Shown here: in pieces, positions 8,238 through 15,858 of the stretch | Layout: every line of letters starts with the position of its first letter | Position numbering within the stretch: position 1 is the first letter of the stretch | Assembly (NCBI RefSeq): GCF_023660105.1 | Contig: NZ_JAMHGA010000019.1 | Span: 1-64,000, forward strand | Length of the DNA: 64,000 bases | Direction of reading: 5' to 3' | Source: Desulfovibrio aminophilus | GTDB taxonomy: Bacteria; Desulfobacterota; Desulfovibrionia; Desulfovibrionales; Desulfovibrionaceae | Notes under the pieces: model-generated | Seen by the model: only the letters and a program-made list of their open reading frames with translations | Database searches by the model: none | Told to the model about the DNA's origin: nothing | Made by a program: the position numbers and the translations under genes

Positions 8238-8702
8238 ATGCGGCGCAAGCATTCCCTCCTCTCCCGCGGCGTGGCCGCCGTGGAGATGGCCCTCATCCTC
8301 CCGGCCCTGCTGGTCATGGTCTTCGGCCTGCTGGAGAGCGGAAACCTCTTCCTCTCCTGGCTCACGGTCCAGAAGTCCGCCGAGATGGGCGCGCGCTTCG
8401 CGGCCACGGGACAGGGCGAGGACGAGGGCACCCGGCTGGCTCAGATCGTGGAGCAGGCCGACATCCTCCTGAGCACCCTTTCCGGCGCGGGCTCCTCGGT
8501 CTCGGTCAAGAGCTGGCCGGGGCTGGACACCAGCGGCCCCGGCGTCACCGGCAGCGCGGGCCAGCCCTGCGGCGTGGTCGAGGTCGGCGTGTCCTTCCTC
8601 TACAAGCCCATCACGCCGCTGGTCGGGGACATGATGCCGGAGACCGTCCAGCTCACCGGCGCGGACCGCAAGGTCAACGAACCCTGGAAGCCCTGCCCCT
8701 GA
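8238..8702 (+). CDS. Second TadE-like pseudopilin
   Basis: This is a 154-residue protein with the TadE signature RGVAAVEMALILPALLVMVF near the N-terminus (conserved Glu after VAAV), a single membrane helix, and an exported domain containing one Cys (PCGVVEVGVSF). It begins 9 nt after the VWA protein behind TAGGAGG, so it belongs to the same plus-strand operon. Two TadE-type proteins plus a VWA TadG protein make a full minor-pilin set for the Flp pilus. Confidence 0.9.
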   Translation: MRRKHSLLSRGVAAVEMALILPALLVMVFGLLESGNLFLSWLTVQKSAEMGARFAATGQGEDEGTRLAQIVEQADILLSTLSGAGSSVSVKSWPGLDTSGPGVTGSAGQPCGVVEVGVSFLYKPITPLVGDMMPETVQLTGADRKVNEPWKPCP

Positions 8703-8751
8703 TTTCCGACCACACCCTCCCCGCCCTCCGGTGTCCATCGGAGGAAAAAAG

Positions 8752-8783
8752 AAAGCCGGGCCAAGCCCGGCTTTCCCTTTTTC
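8752..8783. terminator. Bidirectional terminator between tadE2 and tupA
   Basis: A 10-bp perfect stem (AAAGCCGGGC with GCCCGGCTTT, 3-nt loop) is flanked by an A-run on the left and a T-rich run on the right. It separates convergent genes and can serve both. Confidence 0.88.
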
Positions 8784-8798
8784 CGACGAACGCCCGCG

Positions 8799-9635
8799 CT
8801 ACTTCTTGGCGTTGGGCGTGAACAGCGGCTTGCCCGCCACCTTGAAGTCGCCCACGAACTTCTGGGTCTTGGCCGAGGTGATCCAGTCGCTGAACTTCTT
8901 GGCCAGGTCCGCGCGCACGCCCGGGCAGTGCGCCGGGTTCACGGGCATGACGCTGTACTGGTTGAGCAGCGGCTTGTCGCCCTCCACCAGGATGGCCAGG
9001 GGCGCCTTGCCCTTCTGGTCGGCCTCGTACTTGTACCACGTGCCCCGGTCCACCAGGGTGTAGGCCCCGCGCTCGGCGGCCATGGCCAGGGTGGCCAGCA
9101 TGCCCTGCCCGGCGGAGATGTACCAGGACTCCTTGTCCGGCGTCGGCAGTTCGGCGGCCTTCCAGAGCTTGAGTTCGGCCTTGTGCGTGCCCGAGTCGTC
9201 GCCGCGGCTGACGAAGGGGGCCTTGGCCGAGGACACGGCCTTGAGCGCCTCGGACACGGTCTTGCCCTTGATCTTGGCCGGGTCCTTTTGCGGGCCCACG
9301 ATCACGAAGTCGTTGTAGAATATTTCCTTGCGGTCCATGCCGAAGCCCTTGTCCAGGAACTCCTTCTCGGCCTGGGGCGCATGGACCATGAGCACGTCCA
9401 CGTTGCAGTCCTCGCCCAGCTTGAGGGCCTTGCCCGTGCCCACGGCGGTCCACTGCAGTTCGATGCCCGTGTCCTTCTGGAAGGCCGGGCCCAGGGCGTC
9501 CAGCAGGCCGGTGTCCTGGGTGCTGGTGGTGGTGGCCATGCGCAGGACGTCGCCCGCCAGGGCCGGAACCGCGCAGAGCAGGACGGCCAGGGACAGGACC
9601 ACGGCCAGGGCGGGTTTCTTGAACAACCGATGCAT
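8799..9635 (-). CDS. tupA: Tungstate ABC transporter, periplasmic binding protein
   Basis: This 278-residue binding protein starts at 9635 behind a perfect AAGGAGG. It has a Sec signal peptide (about residues 1-27, ending VPALAG), then the TTTSTQDTGLL motif diagnostic of TupA rather than ModA. Other family blocks include VGTGKALKLGEDCNVDVLMVHAP and SRGDDSGTHKAE. It delivers tungstate to TupBC, for tungsten formate dehydrogenases and aldehyde oxidoreductases common in sulfate reducers. It is divergent from tupBC across 141 bp. A tungstate-responsive repressor site may lie there, but I could not identify one. Confidence 0.93.
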   Translation of the reverse strand: MHRLFKKPALAVVLSLAVLLCAVPALAGDVLRMATTTSTQDTGLLDALGPAFQKDTGIELQWTAVGTGKALKLGEDCNVDVLMVHAPQAEKEFLDKGFGMDRKEIFYNDFVIVGPQKDPAKIKGKTVSEALKAVSSAKAPFVSRGDDSGTHKAELKLWKAAELPTPDKESWYISAGQGMLATLAMAAERGAYTLVDRGTWYKYEADQKGKAPLAILVEGDKPLLNQYSVMPVNPAHCPGVRADLAKKFSDWITSAKTQKFVGDFKVAGKPLFTPNAKK

Positions 9636-9776
9636 GCGTTCCTCCTTGTTTGGAAAACAGACTGGCATGTCTTCTGGAACAAGCGTGACATATATCGGTT
9701 TAGACAGGGAAAACAGAAATGGCAAGGATATTGTGTCCGCCTTGACACCGTCGCCGCGTTTCTGGGACAAGGTCCG

Positions 9777-10469
9777 ATGGACTTCATTCTGGAGGGTCTC
9801 GCCCGGGCCCTGGACCTCCTCCTGTCCGGCGACGAAGTCACCTTCTCGGCCGTGGCGGCCACGCTGAAAAGCTCGGCCCTGGCCATGGCTGCGGCCCTGG
9901 CGCTGGGCGCTCCGGCCGGATTCTGCCTGGGCCACCTGGAATTCCCCGGCCGCCGCGCCCTGCGCCTGGCCGTGGACACGGCCCTCTCCTTCCCCACCGT
10001 GGTCATCGGGCTCATCGTCTACGCCTTTCTCACCCGGCGCGGCCCGCTGGGCGACTGGCAGATGCTCTTCAGCGTGCCGGGCATGTCCGCGGGTCTGACC
10101 CTGCTGGCCCTGCCCATCGTCATCGCCCACACGGCCGCCGGCGTCGAAGGGCTGGACCGCCGCCTGCGGCCCACGCTCCTGACCCTGGGCGCGGGGCCCC
10201 TGCGCCTGGCCCTGACCACCCTGCGCGAGGCCCGCTTCGCCGTGGTCCTGGCCCTGGCCATGGCCTTCGGCCGGGTGGCCTCGGAGGTGGGCATCGCCAT
10301 GATGGTCGGCGGCAACATCAAGTGGCACACCCGGACCATCACCACGGCCATCGCCCTGGAAACCGGCAAGGGCCAGTTCGCCGAGGGCATCGCCCTGGGC
10401 ATCGTGCTCCTGGCCATCGCCCTGGTGGTCAACCTGCTTCTCGTCCTGCTGCGCCGGAGGATGGCGTGA
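9777..10469 (+). CDS. tupB: Tungstate ABC transporter permease
   Basis: This is a 230-residue inner-membrane permease. I chose the ATG at 9777 (MDFILEGLARAL) because the upstream extension of the frame crosses the tupA promoter and antisense tupA. It has about five to six membrane helices. The cytoplasmic EAA-type loop (TLGAGPLRLALTTLREARFAVVLALAMAFGRVASEVG) contacts the ATPase. Its stop overlaps the tupC start (GTGA). Confidence 0.92.
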   Translation: MDFILEGLARALDLLLSGDEVTFSAVAATLKSSALAMAAALALGAPAGFCLGHLEFPGRRALRLAVDTALSFPTVVIGLIVYAFLTRRGPLGDWQMLFSVPGMSAGLTLLALPIVIAHTAAGVEGLDRRLRPTLLTLGAGPLRLALTTLREARFAVVLALAMAFGRVASEVGIAMMVGGNIKWHTRTITTAIALETGKGQFAEGIALGIVLLAIALVVNLLLVLLRRRMA

Positions 10470-11467
10470 ACGCGCTCTTCCGGCTGGAGAACGCCGTGGT
10501 GCGCTACGCCGGGGCCGAGATCCTGCGCGTGGAGTCCCTGGAGGTCCCGGAGCGCTCCGTGTTCGGCCTGGCCGGGCACAACGGCTCGGGCAAAAGCACC
10601 CTGCTGCGGCTCCTGGCCCTGTTGGAACGGCCGACCAGCGGCCGCGTGCTGGTGGACGGCGCGGACAGCGCCGGGCGGGAACGGGAGCTGCGCCGGGGCA
10701 TCACCCTCCTGGACCAGGAGCCCTACCTCCTGCGGCGCTCGGTGCGCGAGAACGTGGCCTATGGCCCGCGGGCGCGCGGGGATGTCGCGGACCTGGACCG
10801 CCGCGTGGCCGAAGCCCTGGACTGGGTCGGGCTGGCCCCGGGCTTCGCCCGCCGCTCCTGGCGCGAACTTTCCGGCGGCGAGGCCCAGCGCGTGGCCCTG
10901 GCCGCCCGTCTCGTCCTCCGGCCCCGGGCCCTGCTCCTGGACGAGCCCACGGCCAACCTGGACGCCGAGAGCGTGGCCCGCATCAACCTGGCCGCGTTGC
11001 GGGCCCGCGAGGAATGGGGCGCGACCCTGGTGCTCGTGAGCCACGACATGGCTTGGCTCTCCGAGATGGCCGACACGGTGCTCCACCTGCACCACGGCCG
11101 CGTGGCGGGCCGGGGCCGGACGAACATCCTGCGCGGCTCCTGGCTGGAGGAGCCGGGCGGCTCGCGCCTGGACCGGGGAGACGACGTCCCGCTGCGCGCC
11201 CCGGCCGCGCCCGCGCCGGACTCTCCGGCGGCCGTGGAGCCCGGGGACATCACCCTGCTCCCCGCCGCGGACGCCGCAACCGCCCGCTTCGACACCCTGC
11301 TCCCGGCCGTGGTGGAGGAGTTGTCCCGCGACCGGGACGGCCTGCTGGCCCTCTGCCGGGCCGGAGACCTGCGCCTGCTCGTCCGCGTGGCCGCCGACCG
11401 GGCCGTGGTTCCGGGAACCCCGGTGGCCCTGGGAATGGAGCGCCGGGCCGTGCGTTTCCTGGACTGA
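10466..11467 (+). CDS. tupC: Tungstate ABC transporter ATPase with C-terminal extension
   Basis: This 333-residue ATPase starts at a GTG overlapping the tupB stop, behind CCGGAGG. It has Walker A GHNGSGKST (about residues 36-44), a Q-loop at LLDQEPYL, the signature ELSGGEAQRVALAARL, Walker B LLLDEPTANLD and the switch His in LVSHDM. The ABC core ends near residue 225. About 100 further residues include a Pro/Ala-rich linker and a small beta-rich tail (AEPGDITLLPA to VALGMERRAVRFLD) that looks like a TOBE/Mop-type oxyanion-sensing domain. That domain call is inference. Confidence 0.92.
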   Translation: MNALFRLENAVVRYAGAEILRVESLEVPERSVFGLAGHNGSGKSTLLRLLALLERPTSGRVLVDGADSAGRERELRRGITLLDQEPYLLRRSVRENVAYGPRARGDVADLDRRVAEALDWVGLAPGFARRSWRELSGGEAQRVALAARLVLRPRALLLDEPTANLDAESVARINLAALRAREEWGATLVLVSHDMAWLSEMADTVLHLHHGRVAGRGRTNILRGSWLEEPGGSRLDRGDDVPLRAPAAPAPDSPAAVEPGDITLLPAADAATARFDTLLPAVVEELSRDRDGLLALCRAGDLRLLVRVAADRAVVPGTPVALGMERRAVRFLD

Positions 11468-11481
11468 AGCCCAACAAGACG

Positions 11482-11514
11482 AAAGGCCCGCCCGGAACAC
11501 CGGACGGGCCTTTT
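11482..11514 (+). terminator. Intrinsic terminator after tupC
   Basis: The stem pairs AAAGGCCCG with CGGGCCTTT, then CCGG with CCGG across one mismatch and a 4-nt loop. It ends in TTTT. It lies between convergent tupC and the small acidic gene and may serve both. Confidence 0.85.
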
Positions 11515-11530
11515 GCCGCCGTCGAAATTT

Positions 11531-11821
11531 CTATTCCTCTTCCTCTTCGTCCTCGGCGTCCAGGTCCACCAGCCCCATCTCCCCGGCGTGGGCCACCAGC
11601 TCGGCCAGCAGCTGTTCGGCGTCCTCGAAGAGCGGCGCCAGCTCCTCGCGAGGCGTCTCCCCGAAACGGGCCTGGAGAAAGTGGCGGATGCCCAGGGCCA
11701 GGGTCATCTCGGCCAGGTCCGCGTATTCCTCCTCGGAGGTCAGCAGGTCGTACAGCCCCCCTTCCAGGTTCTCCAGCAGATCCTCGCGGCTCAGCTTCGC
11801 CAGCTCCTTGTCCTTGGCCAT
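11531..11821 (-). CDS. Small acidic conserved protein
   Basis: This is a 96-residue soluble protein beginning MAKDKELAKLSREDLLENLEG, predicted mostly helical, ending in a run of Asp/Glu (DLDAEDEEEEE). It has no Cys, no signal peptide and no domain I recognise. The AAGGAGCATGCG ribosome site supports the start. It lies 26 nt downstream of the RSH gene on the same strand, so the two may be co-transcribed. Function unknown. Confidence 0.75.
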   Translation of the reverse strand: MAKDKELAKLSREDLLENLEGGLYDLLTSEEEYADLAEMTLALGIRHFLQARFGETPREELAPLFEDAEQLLAELVAHAGEMGLVDLDAEDEEEEE

Positions 11822-11847
11822 CGCATGCTCCTTGTTGGTTGAAATGA

Positions 11848-14025
11848 CTACGAAACCCGCACCGCCTCATTGACCACGTCCAGGTTCTTGAGACGCGCCA
11901 GGGCGTGGTAGAGCTGGTTCAGACTCGTGACCTCCACGGTGAACTCAAGCACCGACGTGCCGTCCACGCTGGACTCGAAGGTGCCGGAATCGATGTTGAT
12001 GTCGTCATCGGAGAGCATGGTCGCCACCTGGCCGAGCACGCCCTTGCGGTTGGAACACTTGATGCGCACCCGCGCCGGATAGGGCGTGTCCTCCTGCTTG
12101 CCGTCCCAGGAGACCGTGAGCAGGCGCTCGGGTTCGAAGCCCTTGACGTTGGGGCAGGTGGTCGTGTGGATGGTCACGCCCCGGCCGCGCGTGATGTAGC
12201 CCACGATGGGCTCGCCGGGCAGCGGGTTGCAGCAGCTGGCGAAGCGCACGAGCACGTTGTCCACGCCGCTGATCTTGAGGCCCTCGCCCTTGCCCTTGGC
12301 CTTGGCCTCCTCGGCCGGAGGCCCGGCGGGACGCTCCTGGGGCTTGGGCTCCTCGGGCCTCTCCGGCTGGAGCGAGGCCACCAGCCGCTTGACCACCTTG
12401 TTCGGCGTGATCCGCGAATAGCCCACCTGGGAGAGCAGTTCGTCCACCGAGCCGCAGGAGAACTCCTCGGCCAGCTTGAGCAGGAGGCCGTCCTTCATGG
12501 CCTTGGCCATGTTGATGCCGACCTTGCGGCCTTCCTTCTCCAGGAGTTCCTTGGCCAGGTCGATGCTGCGGGCCCGCTCCTCGGTGCGGATGTACTGCTT
12601 GACCCGCGTGCGGGCCCGGGCGGTCTTGACGAACTTGAGCCAGTCCCGGCTGGGCGCGCGGTGGGGGTCGGTGATGATCTCCACCCGGTCGCCGTTCTTG
12701 AGCGGCGAGGAGAGGGGCACGAGCCTGCCGTTGACCTTGGCCCCGGCGCAGTGGTCGCCCACCTCGGAGTGGATGGAGTAGGCGAAGTCCACGGGCGTGG
12801 CCCCCTCGGGCAGCTCCTTGATGTCGCCCCGGGGGGTGAAGATGTAGACCTCGTCCTGGAACAGGTCGAACCGCAGGGAGGCCATGAACTCGCGCGGATC
12901 CGAAAGCTCCCGCTGCCAGTCCAGGATCTGGCGGAGCCAGGTGAAGCGCTCGGCGTCGCGCGAGCTGCCCGCGCCGCCGCCCTTGCGGTGCTTTTCCTTG
13001 TATTGCCAGTGGGCGGCCACGCCGTACTCGGCCACCCGGTGCATCTCCTCGGTGCGGATCTGGATTTCGATGCGCTCCCCGTCCGGCCCGATCACCGTGG
13101 TGTGCAGGCTCTGGTACATGTTGGCCTTGGGGATGGAGATGTAGTCCTTGAAACGGCCGGTCACGGGCTTCCAGATGGAGTGCACCAGGCCGAGCACGGC
13201 GTAGCAGTCCTTGAGCGAGTCCACGATGACCCGGAAGGCGATGAGGTCGTAGACCTGGTCCAGGCTCAGGTTCTGCTGGAGCATCTTCTGGTAGGTGCTG
13301 TAGGCGTGCTTGGTCCGCCCCACCACCCGGGCCTTGATCCCGTTCTCCGTGAGCATGTCCCGGATGAGCCCGATGACCTTGTCGATGTAGTCCTGGCCCA
13401 GGGTGTGGTGCTGGCGCACGCCCTCGGTGATCTGCTCGTAGACGTCGGGCTTGAGGTACTGGAGGCAGAGATCCTCCAGCTCGATCTTGGTCCGGTGCAG
13501 GCCCAGCCGGTTGGCCAGGGGCGCGTAGATGTCCAGGGTCTCCTGGGCGATGAGCCGCTGCTTCACCGTGTCCTGGTGGAAGCCCAGGGTGCGCATGTTG
13601 TGCAGCCGGTCGGCCAGCTTGACCATGACCACCCGGATGTCCTCGGCCATGGCCAGGATCATCTTGCGGATGTTCTCGGCCTGGGCCACGGCCTTGGACT
13701 CGAACTGCATCTGGCTGATCTTGGTCACGCCGTCGACGATGTCGGCCACTTCCTCGCCGAAGAGGTCCTCGATCTCGTCCAGGGTGACGCCGGTGTCCTC
13801 CACCGTGTCGTGCAGGAGCCCGGCGGCCACCGTGGGCTCGTCCATGTTCATGTCGGCCAGGACGTTGGCCACGGCCAGGGGGTGGGCCAGGTAGGGCTCG
13901 CCGGAGAGGCGGGTCTGCCCCTCGTGGGCCTGGGCGGCGTAGACGTAGGCCTTCTGGATCAGGGCCAGGTCCGGCTTGTCGATGTAGGAGGACAGCTTGT
14001 CCGTGATTTCGTTGATGCGGATCAT
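11848..14025 (-). CDS. Bifunctional (p)ppGpp synthetase/hydrolase (RSH, SpoT/RelA)
   Basis: This 725-residue enzyme makes and degrades the stringent-response alarmones. The start is the ATG at 14025 (MIRINEITDKLSSYID) with GTGAGG upstream; the frame extends further but that overlaps the next gene. Domains in order: HD hydrolase with the intact HDTVEDTG motif (about residue 72), the synthetase domain (RVIVDSLKDCYAVLGLVHSIWKP and the YQSLHTTVIGP loop), TGS (EVYIFTPRGDIKELPEGATPVDFAYSIH), a helical/zinc-finger region with CCNPLPGEPIVG, and a C-terminal ACT domain. Both catalytic halves look intact, as in single-RSH bacteria. Confidence 0.95.
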   Translation of the reverse strand: MIRINEITDKLSSYIDKPDLALIQKAYVYAAQAHEGQTRLSGEPYLAHPLAVANVLADMNMDEPTVAAGLLHDTVEDTGVTLDEIEDLFGEEVADIVDGVTKISQMQFESKAVAQAENIRKMILAMAEDIRVVMVKLADRLHNMRTLGFHQDTVKQRLIAQETLDIYAPLANRLGLHRTKIELEDLCLQYLKPDVYEQITEGVRQHHTLGQDYIDKVIGLIRDMLTENGIKARVVGRTKHAYSTYQKMLQQNLSLDQVYDLIAFRVIVDSLKDCYAVLGLVHSIWKPVTGRFKDYISIPKANMYQSLHTTVIGPDGERIEIQIRTEEMHRVAEYGVAAHWQYKEKHRKGGGAGSSRDAERFTWLRQILDWQRELSDPREFMASLRFDLFQDEVYIFTPRGDIKELPEGATPVDFAYSIHSEVGDHCAGAKVNGRLVPLSSPLKNGDRVEIITDPHRAPSRDWLKFVKTARARTRVKQYIRTEERARSIDLAKELLEKEGRKVGINMAKAMKDGLLLKLAEEFSCGSVDELLSQVGYSRITPNKVVKRLVASLQPERPEEPKPQERPAGPPAEEAKAKGKGEGLKISGVDNVLVRFASCCNPLPGEPIVGYITRGRGVTIHTTTCPNVKGFEPERLLTVSWDGKQEDTPYPARVRIKCSNRKGVLGQVATMLSDDDINIDSGTFESSVDGTSVLEFTVEVTSLNQLYHALARLKNLDVVNEAVRVS

Positions 14026-14029
14026 GGCC

Positions 14030-15709
14030 TCACCGCTCCAGGACCGGGCGCTGGAGTTCGCGTGGTATCCACCACTGGTAGAAGTTGTAGTCGATGCCCG
14101 CCGGAGCCGGGGCGATCCCCCGGATCCGGGCCTGGAGAATGGGCAGGGACATGGGCACGTACAGGAAGCAGTACGGCTGGTCCTCGTGCAGGATTTCCTG
14201 GACGCGGCCGTAGATCCGCTTGCGTTGCTCCTGGTCCAGGGTCCGTCGGCCCTCATCGAGCAGCCGGTCCAGCTCCGGGTTGCGGTAGCGCACGAAATTC
14301 AGCCCCCCGGGCACGGCCTTGGACGAGTGCCAGACGTCATAGATATCAGGATCCTGGGTGATGTTCCAGCCCAGGACCACGGCGTCGAAACGGCCCTTGT
14401 ACACGAATTCCTTGATGAAGGCGGCCCACTCCACGGTGCGGATGCGGGCGTCGATGCCCACGTCGCGCAGGCGGCGCTGGATGATGGTGGCGGACTGGAT
14501 GCGCTGGGTGTTGCCCTGGTTGGTCAGGATGGTGAAGGCGAAGGGCCGGCCGTCCTTGTCCAGGAGGCCGTCGCCGTCGGTGTCGCGCCAGCCCGCCTCG
14601 GCCAGCAGGGCCTTGGCCCGGGTCGGATCGTGGGGCCGGGGCTTGAGGGACTCGTTGTAGACCCAGGTGCCGGGCTTGTACGGCCCGACCGCCGGAACCC
14701 CCAGCCCCGCCAATACGCCCTTGACGATCTCCTCCTTGTCGATGGCGAAATCCAGGGCCCGGCGCACGCGCACATCCCGGAACAGGGGGTTCTCCAGGTT
14801 GTAGCCGAGATAGGTGTAGCCGAAGGAGAGGTACTTGTACTTGCGGAACTTCTCCTTCCACTCCGGCCCGTTGGTTTCGAAAAGATACTGGTAGGGCGAC
14901 AGGCTCATCTCGTCCAGGTTCCCGGCCTTCAGCTCCAGGAACTGGGTGGCCTGGTCCGGGATGACCCGCATGACCAGCTCGTCGATGTGCGGCCGCCCCT
15001 CGAAGTAGTCGGGGTTGGCCGTGAGCACGAGGCGGCTGCCGGGCAGCCATTCCTTGACCTTATAGGCCCCGCAGCCCAGGGGCTCGCGGGAGTATTTGGT
15101 GTTCATGAGATCCTGCCCGGCCAGGGCGTGCTCCGGCAGGACGGACAGGGCCCAGGTCACCAGGGCCCGGGCGAAGGGCTGCTCGTAGCGCACCTCGAAG
15201 GAATAGCGCCCCGTGACCGTGAAGGACTTCACGGCCAGGTAGTCCTCGGCGTAGGCCGTGGGCGTCTTGGGGTCGACCATGAGCTTGTAGGTGAACTCCA
15301 CGTCCTTGGCCGTGAGCTCCACCCCGTCCCACCAGCGGATGCCGGGCCGCAGGCGGAAACGCAACAGGCGGCCGCCGTCGAGCACCTCGTAGGACTCGGC
15401 GGCCCAGGGCACGAGCTTGATGTCCTTGTCGTACTTGAGCGGCGCCACGTAGAGATGCGAGGCCACCGCGTGGGAAGCCGAGTCCGTGGACAGGGGGGGG
15501 ATGAGGTTCATGGGCTCGGCCAGGGTCGCCTCAAGCAGGCGGCCGCCGTCCACGGGCGGGCCGTAGTCCCGGGACGCGGCCGCAGACGAGGCGCTCCCCC
15601 CGTCGGGAGAGGGGCGGTCGCACCCCGGCAGCAGGGCGAGCAGCGCAACAAGCAGGAATGCGACTTTTATCAAGAGAGACCCCTTGCCAAGCGCGGGAAA
15701 AACGTTCAT
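14030..15709 (-). CDS. Oligopeptide/dipeptide-type ABC substrate-binding lipoprotein
   Basis: This SBP_bac_5 (OppA/DppA-like) periplasmic binding lipoprotein has a hydrophobic leader ending in lipobox LLPGC. The family block LRPGIRWWDGVELTAKDVEFTYKLM is clear, followed by LGCGAYKVKEW and RRALDFAIDKEEIV. Start: the ATG at 15709 is used here, but a TTG at 15673 with AAGGGG seven bases upstream would give a shorter, more typical signal peptide (MIKVAFLLV); either is possible. No permease or ATPase genes lie nearby, so it is an orphan binding protein. It ends 4 nt before the RSH gene. Confidence 0.88.
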   Translation of the reverse strand: MNVFPALGKGSLLIKVAFLLVALLALLPGCDRPSPDGGSASSAAASRDYGPPVDGGRLLEATLAEPMNLIPPLSTDSASHAVASHLYVAPLKYDKDIKLVPWAAESYEVLDGGRLLRFRLRPGIRWWDGVELTAKDVEFTYKLMVDPKTPTAYAEDYLAVKSFTVTGRYSFEVRYEQPFARALVTWALSVLPEHALAGQDLMNTKYSREPLGCGAYKVKEWLPGSRLVLTANPDYFEGRPHIDELVMRVIPDQATQFLELKAGNLDEMSLSPYQYLFETNGPEWKEKFRKYKYLSFGYTYLGYNLENPLFRDVRVRRALDFAIDKEEIVKGVLAGLGVPAVGPYKPGTWVYNESLKPRPHDPTRAKALLAEAGWRDTDGDGLLDKDGRPFAFTILTNQGNTQRIQSATIIQRRLRDVGIDARIRTVEWAAFIKEFVYKGRFDAVVLGWNITQDPDIYDVWHSSKAVPGGLNFVRYRNPELDRLLDEGRRTLDQEQRKRIYGRVQEILHEDQPYCFLYVPMSLPILQARIRGIAPAPAGIDYNFYQWWIPRELQRPVLER

Positions 15710-15858
15710 ATGCTCAGGCTTTGCCGCGCCGGTCCAGTATGACCCAGGGATGCGCAAAAGCCAAGCGTCCCCTTGATCTGTGCGGGGATTTCGGGTTAGA
15801 TTTCAGTGCTCGGCCGCGTTCCCGCGAAATGCGTCCCAGCCAAGGAGTTTCGAGGTTC

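Noticed and set aside
9636-9776. TGTTT-GGA-AAACA symmetry in the tupA-tupB spacer as a tungstate repressor operator
   Set aside because: It overlaps the tupA ribosome site, is only 5 bp per arm, and I cannot recall the repressor's consensus reliably enough to call it.
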